Part shown: one piece after another, positions 12,260 through 22,426 of the stretch
Numbering within the stretch: the first letter of the stretch is position 1
Layout: each line of letters opens with the position of its first letter
From: Chrysogorgia sp. JL179-B06
Taxonomy: Eukaryota; Cnidaria; Anthozoa; Scleralcyonacea; Chrysogorgiidae
Assembly (NCBI GenBank): GCA_035772405.1
Contig: JAYKKM010000418.1
Span: 2,467,501 to 2,531,500, forward strand
Length of the DNA stretch: 64,000 nt
Direction of reading: 5' to 3'
The notes under the pieces: model-generated
Told to the model about the DNA's origin: nothing
Databases searched by the model: none
What the model saw: only the letters and a program-made list of their open reading frames with translations
Made by a program: the position numbers and the translations under genes

Positions 12260-12750
12260 ATTACAACATGGTCAGAGTAAACATTCCACCCAATGGAAAC
12301 TGCTTTTTCTTATCAGTTGCACATGCCTTACTAAATGACATCATCCCTAATCAGAATATTTCAAGCGATGCCCACAAACACCTCGCTGCTGTTGGTTTAA
12401 CAAAAGAAACTTCTTGCGGTACTAATGAACTATCTTCTGCTCTGAGAGTCCTACTTGTTCAGGAATGGATGAATTATCCAGATCAGTACAAGCCTTTCCT
12501 TGATAGTCAAACTGAATTCGAGGCAGAAGCTTGTTTATTTCTCAACGACGGTCATTTTGCTTCACAATTAGGAAATTCCATGCCTCTTGCTATGGCTAAT
12601 GTGCTGAAAATTCCAATAGTTGTTATGACCCAAATGGATAACTTTTCGATCATTCCGATTACGCCAAGAGAAAGTCTGCAATCTCTTCCAGTTTTTATTG
12701 CCTTTGATCATACAGGCGCTGGTCACTATGACGCAGTAATGCAAATGCAA
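12260..12750 (+). other. OTU cysteine peptidase domain inside the transposase gene
   Basis: OTU enzymes cleave ubiquitin linkages using a Cys in a DGNC motif and a His near the C-terminus. Here the Cys motif is PPNGNCFF, with Asn in place of the usual Asp, and the His motif is GHYDAV. Spacing of about 135 residues fits the family. The Asp-to-Asn change may weaken activity. Confidence 0.75.
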
Positions 12751-12804
12751 CCATCTGAACCAACAAGTGAAAAATCAACAGACGATGATTGTAAAAAACA
12801 TGTC

Positions 12805-12965
12805 AGTTCTGATGGTTGTCGTTGTGGGCAAGGTGCAAAGAAGAAAGAGACAGTAATATCTTCTTGCGACCAATTCAAGAAGAGATGCAAGTGCTTCCAA
12901 GGTGTTATGGGATGTACTGGAAAATGTCAATGCTTAGGATGCAAAAACCCCTATGGCTATGGTAA
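12805..12965 (+). other. CXC-like zinc-binding module
   Basis: Reads GCRCGQGAKKK, then SSCDQFKKRCKCFQ, then MGCTGKCQCLGCKNPYG. The paired Cys-x-Cys units and the closing C-x-N-P-x-G match CXC (tesmin/TSO1-type) DNA-binding modules, which also occur in KDZ-type transposases. It probably helps bind the element ends. Confidence 0.7.
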
Positions 12966-13243
12966 AAATATTGAAGGTGTGCAAATGATTGTCACTGGAA
13001 CGAGGAAAAGACGATCATCGGGAATAACAACACAATTAAAATCAGGAAGTGAGTTTATTCTGAAGCGGCCTTGTATATCAAGTATAAATAGCTGGTCATT
13101 TCTGGAGGTAATAATCCTGGCCCAACTAATTCATGATGATGTCGACCTTGCTGCAATTCATATGCAGTACATGGAATTTGTTGACAACAAAGAGATTTTC
13201 CCAAAAACCCAGCAGCAAGTAACGGGCAAAGTAGTCTCGTACC

Positions 13244-14498
13244 TGAATGACAATGAACTATTCAATACTTTGTTAAAGGAACAAGTGCGTCTGAATTGGT
13301 TCGTGTAGTTTTGTAAGATTCTAAAAATTGGTTTAATTTAGCTTAATAGAATGATTTATTGTTTGTTGTATTGTTAATGTTCGCTAATAACGTTTATCTC
13401 GAATTTCATTTTAAGGTGGCTCGATCACTAGACTTTTCTATAAAATTTAACATTTCAGGTAAATTTCAGCAGGGCATGTAATCGAGATTTTTTAAATCAA
13501 TAAAACGTTATTTCATTGCAAGCAAAAGTTCACATTGAGTTTTGTTTTAAAATTAAGAAGATGTGGAGGTTAAGTTTTGGGAAGATTTCTCGAATTCCTT
13601 TTACATTAGCAGCACTAGCAGGCACAACAGAGACAATTTACAATGTTTTATTGTCCAGAAAACCCAAGTGAACCACATTTAATCACAACCGTGGGCATGG
13701 CTACGCGGACCTCATGAGCGCGCCACACGCTGACCTTATTGAGAAAATTATAATATTATTTTTAAGATTCCTTTCCAATTTCGCGACTTAGCTTTCAAGT
13801 TTATAGGTTGTTATAGCGCTCGCGGACTTTTAAATCACTAAAATGCTGCTATTTTGTCGAGTACTGAAACACTTTTGTCAGCAACGGCAAAACAGGCTCA
13901 TATGCCGTCATCAGACAAAATACTTCGCGCACCCGACGATTAACCAGAAGACCTGTTTGACACCTATGAAGAATAGAGTCACATAGAATGAAAACTCTAT
14001 CAAGTGTACCCTAAACGGCGTATAGTGGTCAAAAACATTTTTGACCTTTTATTTTTACTTAAAAAATCGTGAAACTAATGTTTGAAAATGGAAAAATATA
14101 TTGTTTCTGCATAAAATTGACTAAAAGTCTCAAGTGAACCAAGTGAACCAAGTGAACCAAGTGAACCAAGTGAACCAAGTGAACCAAGTGAACCAAGTGA
14201 ACCAAGTGAACCAAGTGAACCAAGTGAACCAAGTGAACCAAGTGAACCAAGTGAACCAGTGAACCAAGTGAACCAAGTGAACCAGTGAACCAAGTGAACC
14301 AAGTGAACCAAGTGAACCAAGTGAACCAAGTGAACCAAGTGAACCAAGTGAACCAAATGAACCAAGTGAACCAAGTTAACCAAGTGAACCAATTGAACCA
14401 ATTGAACCACAATAACCAATTATATTTATTCGCATATATATATATATATATTGAGTGGTGTGACGTCACTCGTGAGGTTCTTACACCGAGGTAAAGCC
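13244..14498 (-). repeat. Right terminal inverted repeat of the 11-kb element
   Basis: Inverted copy of 3459-4655. It starts inside the last 22 codons of the transposase-OTU gene, so the gene's 3' end doubles as part of the inverted repeat. It contains the mirrored minisatellite and a shorter TA run (14435-14451). Confidence 0.9.
14131..14409 (-). repeat. AAGTGAACC minisatellite, right arm
   Basis: About 31 tandem copies of AAGTGAACC, the reverse complement of the left-arm unit. The number of units differs from the left arm while the surrounding arm is nearly identical, so the array changes length faster than the rest. Confidence 0.95.
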
Positions 14499-14506
14499 AT
14501 AATTTG
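14499..14506. repeat. Right target-site duplication ATAATTTG
   Basis: Exact copy of the 8 bases at 3451-3458, directly after the right inverted repeat end GAGGTAAAGCC. Confidence 0.9.
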
Positions 14507-15072
14507 CTACTGTCATCGACGATGTTACCAGGAAAAATATTTGTTTACCGATAAAGAATGGCCCAGTATGTTTTACAAAGCTCTTGGCAAAGCGTTGCGA
14601 TGCAAACGGTCTTTCTTAGCTTTTCTCTAAATCGTCAACCAGACGATTTGACGAGAGTGTTTTATATGTCCGCGTCGGCACTCGGCAGTGATCGGCTCAG
14701 CCGCTCAGGTAGGCTAAGGACAACGAAGAGTCAAATATCATAATAATAAAAGTGCCGCAAACTTGGGAAGCCTGTGTTTTAACTTGCAAATTTTCGAGAT
14801 TTTTGCTGTTTTAAATTATTTCATGTGTTCAATTGTATTTTGGGTCTGTCACAATCTATAATTGTACAAATTATATGTTACAGGTGTATCGAATAAATCT
14901 TTACCAGCCATAGTTCTGAAAAGAACTGTTTATTTTAATACCGCGATTCGAAAATGCAAAACTTCGAGCAATAGCTCGTAAAGAAACTGGTGCGAGAACT
15001 CAGCATCAACCAATCAAATGACGAGTTTCATCGGAGTTCCCCAGAGCCTCTGTTTTTTGGCGAGATTGCCAG
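14507..15072. other. Right flank of the 11-kb element, no gene seen
   Basis: No supported gene. A short open frame at 14558-14743 has no recognisable domain. The phrase TTTCATCGGAGTTC at 15027-15040 also occurs reversed in the left flank near 3390, so both flanks may belong to a dispersed repeat. Confidence 0.4.
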
Positions 15073-15544
15073 CTTTAACCGAGTGGGGACTATTACTAGT
15101 TGCTAAATTATATTTCTGCCCTGCCAGGTTATCTTGACTCTTAGATTACCAATAATTGCCAATTGTCAAATACTCTTAGATTACCAATAATGGGTAAATT
15201 GTAGGATCCTCAACCGAGTGGGGACTACGACTAGTTGCTAAATTATTCAAGTTTCTTAATTTTTTAAAACACACAGGTTGGGAGTTAGGGTTACAATGAA
15301 GTTGAAGGCAGGGGGTTGGGTTATAGGGAGACACTTAAGGCGGGGTTAGGGTTAGGATTGGTGTTGTGTTGGGGTTGAGTTCTAGAATCCTACAATATAC
15401 TGTTGTAGAATTGCCCATTATTGGTAATCTAAGAGTATTTGACAATTGGCGATTATTGGTAATCTAAGAGTCAAGATAACCTGGCAATTCTGGCAGGGCA
15501 GAAATATAATTTAGCAACAAGTACTAGTCCCCACTCGGTTAAAG
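15073..15544. mobile_element. MITE with CTTTAACCGAGTGGGG ends
   Basis: The left end (15073 onward) and right end (to 15544) are inverted copies of CTTTAACCGAGTGGGGACTA followed by a shared ~130-bp arm (GCTAAATTATATTTCTGCCC, then TAGATTACCAATAAT). A second direct copy of the end motif sits at about 15213. The centre has degenerate GGGTTAGG runs. No coding capacity. Confidence 0.75.
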
Positions 15545-15702
15545 ACCCAGAGTGGATTGCCCGATCTAGTGCCGACCGATTGCCAGCGCTCGCAGCAACC
15601 TTGTACCCAGGGTTTTCAACCATGCTGGGAGCGTGTGTGGCGGGCACGATCACGCTCGCTTCATTGACAGCACTGATATAACTTATTGCATCACTGCAGG
15701 GT

Positions 15703-15705
<3 letters not shown>

Positions 15706-15743
<38 letters not shown>
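15706..15743. repeat. TAA microsatellite
   Basis: Uninterrupted run of about 12 TAA triplets. Confidence 0.95.
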
Positions 15744-15745
<2 letters not shown>

Positions 15746-15781
15746 ACTGAACTGAACTTGTGGCTAAAGCTCATGGCATTA

Positions 15782-16012
15782 ATCAATTCTGTGGCTCAGT
15801 TAGTTAGAGCATTGGTCTAGTGTCTGTGATCCATGGCTACAGCTAGGTTCAATTCCTAGCCAGAAGGCCTTGAAGATGAATTTTTCACAATTGGTTAGTC
15901 TGCAGGCACATGGTTAGAGCATATATTGGTCCAGAGATTGGTTAGAGCATATATTGGTCCAGAGATCGGTTAGAGCATATATTGGTCCAGAGATCCAGCA
16001 AGAAGGCCTTGA
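15782..16012 (+). mobile_element. tRNA-derived SINE with internally expanded A-box region
   Basis: Begins with TGGCTCAGTTAGTTAGAGC (Pol III A-box like) and has GGTTCAATTCC (B-box like) inside a perfect T-arm stem CTAGG/CCTAG. Three tandem copies of a 28-bp unit starting GGTTAGAGCATATATTGGTC follow at about 15912-15992. Confidence 0.6.
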
Positions 16013-18130
16013 AGATGGTCCCAATTGGGTCTGATAGTATATAATTCGACACTTGTAATTTCCCATAACTTTTCCTTATCTGATTCACTGAGACTGTAAA
16101 TGCCATTCATATTCAGACATAAAAGTTACACATTTAACCTTTATGCCCCAGTAGCAACCAACACCAAACTTGGCTAACATAGGCATAATAGCCCAATTGT
16201 TTTGGGGGGTCAAAGGATTTTTGCCCCAAAAATAAAGGTTTATGAACAAAATCAACTCTTAATTTTAATGATTTTGCTTGAAATTTGCTGAAAAGGCTGA
16301 AATTGCCTGAAATTCCAGAAACAAATTCAGTAGGGAGTGCAATTGCCCCCTTGATCACCCGCTTCCTACGTCTATGACAGCTAACCAAGTTTAACAACTG
16401 CGTACACCTACTTACCCATTTGGAAGGTTAGGTGCAAGCTGTTGAGTGAGGGGGAACCTGGGATGAGCAGTGGTATTTGAGTTCAAGTCAAGATCCGAGC
16501 AGATGAAATGTTGAAATGACCACCCCCTTAGGATAGCTTGCACCTGTCACACCAATGTCCCAATTGTCCCAAAATTATTTCTTAAGCTCCAGAGCGTACA
16601 TATGACTGCTTCGCGTGCCAGTGTACTTAATGGTGCATAATATGCTGTGTCATTCCCTCTAGGCTCTCCCCATTTCCTGCAACTTGTGATGCATGCATGG
16701 TTCCCTTGATTTATATTGTATCACCTCATACAGAGGTAATGAGAATAAAGGAAATAATCACCAAAGGAAAATTGACAAATTTTAAAAATATATAACTTCT
16801 CCTTCTCCTTCTTCAACTAGTACTATAAGAAACGTTTGGAGACCAATAAGGAGAATTTGTATATTGATATACTGGGGCTTAAAGGGTTAATAATCACATT
16901 ACTAATTAAGGCAAAGTTAAAAAAGTAAACGAACCTGGTTTGAACCTTTCAAATTGATCGTCTAGGTTGTAAAAGAATATTCTGGTTGATGTATTGCCGA
17001 AGTAGTTGTGGTAATGTGTCAATTTTGGTAGTACACCAACTTTTAGAGTATTCGATTTGTATTTCTTGAAGACTTCTGCTTATAAATACTGCTTATAAAT
17101 ACTGATTATAACAACAGTCTTTCTAAAGACTATAACCTTAGATCATCAACAAACGTTATAACTGATGACACTCAAGTGCTCATGAACGTCGTTGTTTGGA
17201 TTTCTTAAGAAACCCGACCAAGAACAACAAATATATCTAATTTCATCATTTAATTTTGGATGTAAAATGACATTTATTTCTGCGAATTGGGGACTAATTA
17301 CTGCCGGGTCTTATTATTGGGTCTTATTACCCATAGAATATTATATTGATTCAGTATATACATAAATTAACACATAGGTTATACAATATTCGCGTATAGT
17401 AATAAAGTACACAATACCTTGTATAAAAAGCAAATAAAAAAACAGTGGTGTTCTACTTGTCTTCTATAATATAAATTGTATTCTTGACTTCAACTTTCAG
17501 TTTTTCACCCACCGGCGGATGTTCATACCAGAGTTGTTTAGCCCCCGCAATCTTTTACGTCACTATTCCTTATAAGGAAGCGCAAATGTACTGGATTATG
17601 TAACCAGGGAAAGGTCCTAACCCTTTGGCAAACGTTTTCTTGAGAAATAAACCACGCCCAAAACTATAGAATGTATATCAAAGGAAAGTTAAATGCGGTA
17701 GCTAACTTAGTTCTCTTTAAAATATATAATTTTCGTAATACGGATACCGGGAGAGCAGGGTGTGTCATTGTTTGGATCTTGTGAACAAAAACACGAACTC
17801 TCGACGTACGTTTTCTTGAGAAATAATCAATTCCCAAAGCTACAATATATATTAAAACAAAGATAAATTATCTGTTTACAATATGCGCACAGCTTATCCG
17901 GCTAGCGAACGTAGTTTTCTTAAAAAGAGCGGATAATCTAACATATCGTAACGTGTTAGCAAATAACAATCCCACATCGAGTGCCATGTATTTGCTCGTC
18001 AATGCCTTGTATTTGCTCGTCAATGTCTTGTATTTAAGAAATAGAAAACATTTTCCGTGTTTCCATAGAGTTGAAGTTATGGCAGTGGGAACACGAGCCC
18101 GCAGGGCTAGGGTTTCCACGCCATATCATC
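16013..18130. other. Intergenic DNA, no gene seen
   Basis: No domain or splice pattern is recognisable. The short open frames here (for example 16134-16397 and 17868-18119 on the minus strand) lack any family signature. Confidence 0.4.
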
Positions 18131-18533
18131 CCTCGGGGTAATATTTCGACGAATTCCCCGAGCGGAGGGTCTATAAATGATATATTATACCGAAACAATC
18201 TTGAATGCTGTCTTGAAACGTCTAGAAACGTCTTGAAACGTCTTGTTGTTCCTCCATTGTTTACAGGCTGTCAGGCTCGCGAGTACTGGGTACGAGCGGG
18301 GTTATTCGAACTCGAATTCCCCGGTGAATACGTCATCAGCGGGTAATTCGAACTCGAATTCCCCGCTGATGACGTTCAGCGGGCAATTCGAGGTTAAAGC
18401 GAATAATTCGAGTTTAAATTGACTGGTCACGTGGTACAAATCTAGCTCTTTGATTGGACAATTTATAATTGAGGTATAATATATCATTTATAGACCCTCC
18501 GCTCGGGGAATTCGTCGAAATATTAGCCCGAGG
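18131..18533. mobile_element. Palindromic MITE plus adjacent third arm
   Basis: Ends are inverted copies of CCTCGGGGTAATATTTCGAC continuing through GAGGGTCTATAAATGATATA (about 65 bp per arm). ATATCATC precedes the left end and recurs at 18537-18544 after the right end, an imperfectly spaced candidate target duplication. A further direct copy of one arm occupies 18544-18597, so the unit is partly duplicated. Confidence 0.7.
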
Positions 18534-18597
18534 GATATATCATCCCGAGGGGTAATATTTCGACGAATTCCCCTCGCTCCGGGTCTATAAATGATAA

Positions 18598-18680
18598 ATA
18601 TAATATAATATTATATAATATAATATAATATTATATAATTATATTATATAATTATTATATTAAATATTATATAATAATAT
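18598..18680. repeat. AT-only low-complexity tract ending in CCCTAACCCTAA
   Basis: About 80 bp of TA/ATA combinations followed by two CCCTAA units at about 18681-18692. Confidence 0.85.
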
Positions 18681-18699
18681 AACCCTAACCCTAATAATG

Positions 18700-20028
18700 C
18701 AATACGTACTAGAGTACATATGAATCTTCAGTATACTGTGGAGAGAGGACTGGGACAGAATTGTCAGGATCGAAATATACAGGTAGAGTGCTCGATACCG
18801 GGGTAGAGCAGGATAGTAAAACAAAAAGACAATCTCGAGTTACTTCATTTGAAATTTAATTCACTACAAATCTGTTTCGTATGGTAAGCGAAGCTTACCA
18901 CACTCTTCAGGTGAATATTGCAACTCATGTCATGATGTTAATACACGGGAAACTTGAGTTTATGTTGATCTACAGGATGAATCGATTATACAGATAGCAT
19001 CATGATACTGGTCTATTGTTTGGTGTGACATTTACATGTGTGATAGTAGGTGTGATAATAGTAGGTCGGTTATTGATTGCTTAAAAATATTTTTTCCTAT
19101 GTCTACAAGTGGATACAAGTTCATTTCTTCTGTTGAGTGAGCTCCTAGTTTCGGATAGCATATGATGATAAACTTCTCAAGTAAGCATAGGTTAATTGTA
19201 TCGTTTGGTTTTGTTGGAGTAGGGCTTACATTGTTTGATTATTTTCCATTCGATCGAATATTGGACATCTAGTTCTTTTAATTTCCAAATATATTTGCAG
19301 TGGCTAGTTTATGTTTCGAATTTCTGAAAGAGCTAGTGCGGTTTGCGTATCTAGTTTTAAAAGTGTTTTCAGTTAATCCAACGTAGGTTTCTTTCTCCAT
19401 GTTATCTTAATTTTTCTCGTAATTGTGGCTTGGTAAACTATCGCTTCCATTTGGCATTTCCCGGAGAGTGGGCAGGCATCTACCCTGGAAGTGGGCGGGG
19501 CCCTCAGGCATCCTTCTGGCGGCAATTGCATTCTTTAGTTGTAATTGGGTCGTTTTGAATTTTTTTGTTATGCGATGAAATAATATTTTACATGCTGTTC
19601 CGATTAAATATAGTAGTCAAGTATTTATTATTATTATTTTTCATGTGTTTGGGACTGGTACTAGCTCTAAACCAATCAGCGCGCAGAAAACATTTGAATG
19701 AACAAATCAGAGCGAAGTGGATACGTTGAGATTCCGGGGGGTGGTAAAAAAGGTGTCGGCTTTTTATTAGGATAATATTAATTCGTTTCTAGGGAAGGTG
19801 AGGACCTCGTCATCATCAATTCAAATGATTTCGCGCAAGTGATTGATTTAGAAAGCCAATGCCAGTCCCAAATACATTTGATGTGGTAAACGATTTTCAT
19901 TAGAGAGGTGGTACATCTCTAGCTCTCTCGCTCTCTGGATGATGATGAGAATATTTTGAAAAAAAAATGAAATTAATGAGAATGATTTAAAAAAAATGTA
20001 AACATGAATTATTAAAAATAATTAAAGT
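18700..20028. other. Intergenic DNA, no gene seen
   Basis: No supported gene. The 3' portion becomes very A/T-rich with homopolymer runs. Confidence 0.4.
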
Positions 20029-20150
20029 GATTTGAAAAAAGTATTTTATAAAAAAAAAGTTTTTGGAGAGATCGAGAGAGATGTTACCACGACGAACACC
20101 AGACGTGAAGTGAGGTGGGTGTGATTATTTGCCGGAAGTAAATAAAATGT
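20029..20150 (+). repeat. Direct repeat copy 1 (GAAGTGAGGTGGGTGTG unit)
   Basis: Diverged copy: GATTTGAAAAAAGTATTTTA, an A-run, GAGAGATG, then CGAACACCAGACGTGAAG and GTGAGGTGGGTGTGATTA. See copies at 20624 and 21190. Confidence 0.8.
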
Positions 20151-20623
20151 TTTTAGGATTTTTATATTTTGAAACTAAAAATGTTGATACGCTCGGTGTT
20201 TAGTGTCACGAAATGGACTTGTCTTTTTTTTAATAATAATTATTATATGTAAAGGGAAGGGGTTGTCCTAGTGTGTGTGGAATTGGGAAGAATATAACCG
20301 TTTCTTCCCAATTTTTATTACTAGAGGGTTGATTTATTTGTTTATTTTAAATTATTTATTTAAAAAAATTTTTATATACGAAATATGCACTATCACTATA
20401 AAGGTAGATCACATAGAAATATACGCGCACTGTCGATATAGTTTTGTGCGCTTTCGTATATATTTTTTTATCTTAAAAAAGTAAAAGTAAAAAAAAAAAT
20501 TTTTATTATTTATTTTTCATTATTTATAAAATTAGTCTTAAATAGTTTATTTTTTTTAAAAAAATGTAAAGTTATTTGAAAAAAGTAAGAAACGCGTTTG
20601 TTAAAATATTTTTAAAAGAAAAT

Positions 20624-20740
20624 ATGATTTGAAAAAGTATTTTATAAAAAAAAAAGAGAGCGCAAGATAGAGAGATGTGTTCCGAACGAACACCAGAAGC
20701 GAAGTGAGGTGGGTGTGGTTATTCCGGAAGTAAAATTTTT
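20624..20740 (+). repeat. Direct repeat copy 2
   Basis: Same order as copy 1, with GTTCCGAACGAACACCAGAA and GCGAAGTGAGGTGGGTGTGG, then TTATTCCGGAAGTAAA. Its spacing from copy 1 is about 595 bp. Confidence 0.85.
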
Positions 20741-21189
20741 TTTTGTTTATTATATTTTCTAAAATCAAAAGACTATAAATTGATGTTAGTAGAATTGTTT
20801 TAATTTAAAAGAAAAGAAATCGAAAAATTGACCTAATATAAATAGATGGGATTTTGTAATTGTTTTCATTTCTACTTCTGATGTCTAATGTGTATGTGCT
20901 CGCTTGAAAGTCGTACTTTTTTTAAAAGTATGAAGCGCTTGATCCCTCCAATGAGCTGTAGTATTTAATACTAACAAGCATTGGTGCGCATTCACCCCTC
21001 AGTACATTTGTAAATCGCGATTGGTTTAGACTTTATTGTCTGGTCTTTCTCTCTGAAAAAGAGATTGATGTCAGGTGGGACTAGTCCATAGCGACATTTA
21101 GCTCACCGCCAGATCGATGGGTTGCTTATTGTACGTCAGGCCGGCATTTGAATGTTAGCATGTGGTGAACGAGCTAGCTAAAGCAAAAA

Positions 21190-21275
21190 CAAATGAGAGA
21201 GAGAGAGATGTGTTCCGAACGAACACCAGAAGCGAAGTGAGGTGGGTGTGGTTATTCCGGATGTAAATAGAATTT
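21190..21275 (+). repeat. Direct repeat copy 3
   Basis: Nearly identical to copy 2 over the ~75-bp core but lacks the upstream A/T portion. It abuts the truncated end of the Gypsy element. Confidence 0.85.
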
Positions 21276-21321
21276 TTATTGTTTATTATATATATGACTA
21301 TTACATGATTTGTAATATTGC

Positions 21322-21335
21322 ATCTCCCCTTTTGG
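21322..21335 (-). promoter_or_regulatory. Polypurine tract
   Basis: Minus-strand CCAAAAGGGGAGATG just before the 3' LTR stub; it fits the plus-strand primer of LTR retroelements. Confidence 0.6.
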
Positions 21336-21422
21336 AAGAAAGAACTTAAGTATACTGTGTTGTTTTTTTTGGTTTTCGACTTTCTTCTTAAATGTTCTAA
21401 TACCTATAAATGTCTAACTTAT

Positions 21423-22426
21423 TTAAAGATTAAGTCTGTCTGGAGGTTTACTAAGCCTTCCAGATCTCGTTCGAGTTCCTTCCGAGTTATCAGGATCAGT
21501 CTCGATATTGGTTCTGTAGACGTTGTTTCAACAGGGCTTTCTGGGCTCTGGTTGTTCACTACCATCGGTTCACTACCATCGTACCGTCTTCTTCATTACG
21601 CCTTTCTCTTTCATCTCTTGGAACACGAAGGAGGTGTCTTCTGTTTCTTCGGACAACACCAGTTTCGGTTTGAACGTCATAGGATCTAAGAGTGTTGGCT
21701 GTACCGACCACAACGGCTGACTTACCCTATTCGTTGTCTTTTCCAGTCTTGATTCGAACCTGATCTCCCTTTTTCAAGACAGGCAGCGACCTGGAGGAAT
21801 GCCTTCTGTTGTAGTAGAACTCGTTACTCTTCTGGCTAGCCTCGTGTTTCTTTTTCACTTTCTTCGTCGTACACGTGGGGCTCGATATTCTTCGACAACA
21901 TTCGTAGAGTGGTTCTAATTCGTCGATTCAGCATGACTTCTGAAGGACTATAGCCAATAGATCCCACAGTTGTAGATCTGTATACCATCAGCGCGAGACA
22001 TGGATCTTCTTGTCGCAAAATGTTCTTGGCTATTTTCACTGCGCTCTCCGCCAATCCATTGGATTGTGGGTAGTACGGACTTGACGTAGTGTGCTTGAAC
22101 CCATAGCTCTTCGACAAACAGGAGAAACTCTCTGATGAAAATTGGGGTCGTTGTCGCTGACTATACTTCTAGCGGGATTCCCCATTTGGCGAAAATACTC
22201 TTGAGCTTGGCTATCACGAGAGTTGAAGTCGCGTTGGACAAGTACACGACTTCTAGGTACCGGGAATAGTAGTCCATTGACACAAGAAATGTTTTTCCTT
22301 TGAAAGACAAGAGATTAACGCCTATACGGCTCCATGGGCTTTTCGGCAAAGGTAACGACGTTAGTGGTTCTCGTCTCTGAGCAGCTTTGTTCACTTGACA
22401 CTCTTCACATCGGCCGACCCTACTCT
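21423..22426 (-). pseudogene. Gypsy integrase, frameshifted
   Basis: An HHCC-type zinc region with CEECQVNKAAQRREPL leads into the core, SRIGVNLLSFKGKTFLVSMD then KSIFAKWGIPLEV. A frameshift near 22160 leads to SSPYYPQSNGLAESAVK, whose Glu is the third catalytic residue. The C-terminal tail (VVRRNRRHLLRVPRDE, ending SGRLSKPPDRLNL with a stop at 21423-21425) can still be followed through further breaks. Confidence 0.75.

Larger units (their letters stand above)
10244..13308 (+). pseudogene. DDE transposase fused to OTU protease and CXC module (broken)
   Basis: Three pieces line up as one former protein. Piece 1 (10244-11383) has a zinc-ribbon-like CPSC, then SADHTFKVSANVG with the first Asp at 11036, then YIDNCCQWR with the second Asp at 11252. 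Near 11320 a one-base loss shifts frame into piece 2 (about 11322-11592), which ends in an in-frame TAA at 11590. Piece 3 (from 11593) continues in that same frame with HVRKGCLSG and GTSRNEGIHR, whose Glu at 11650 fits the third catalytic residue. After an acidic linker come an OTU-type peptidase (PPNGNCFFLSVAHAL at about 12288, HTGAGHYDAV at about 12709) and a Cys-rich CXC-like block (about 12815-12960). Two lesions make this copy inactive as a single transposase. The OTU part alone remains open. Confidence 0.8.
3459..14498. mobile_element. 11-kb DDE/OTU DNA transposon with 8-bp TSD and long TIRs
   Basis: Both ends begin GGCTTTACCTCGGTGTAAGA and are flanked by the identical 8-bp direct repeat ATAATTTG (3451-3458 and 14499-14506), a textbook target-site duplication. 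The terminal inverted repeats are about 1.2 kb (left 3459-4655, right 13244-14498) and near-identical outside the minisatellite. The right half carries a broken transposase-OTU-CXC gene on the plus strand. The left half holds a second, more diverged inverted-repeat unit with a P-loop ATPase gene on the minus strand. An 8-bp duplication is shared by several superfamilies (hAT, P, Merlin, Zisupton). The D-D-E signatures and CXC module suggest kinship with KDZ/Zisupton-like elements, but I cannot assign the superfamily with certainty. Confidence 0.9.

Noticed and set aside
3459..14498. Polinton/Maverick
   Set aside because: Long inverted repeats fit, but there is no polymerase B, retroviral-type integrase, adenoviral-type protease or capsid gene, and the target duplication is 8 bp, not 6.
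15706..15743. Repeats as a CRISPR array
   Set aside because: Triplet microsatellite without spacers. The 9-bp minisatellites and the TTGAGTAAA arrays also lack the regular repeat-spacer pattern, and the DNA is eukaryotic.
18131..18533. Promoter because of TATAAATGATATATTA
   Set aside because: The TATA-like words lie within the inverted repeat arms of a MITE and have no gene beside them.
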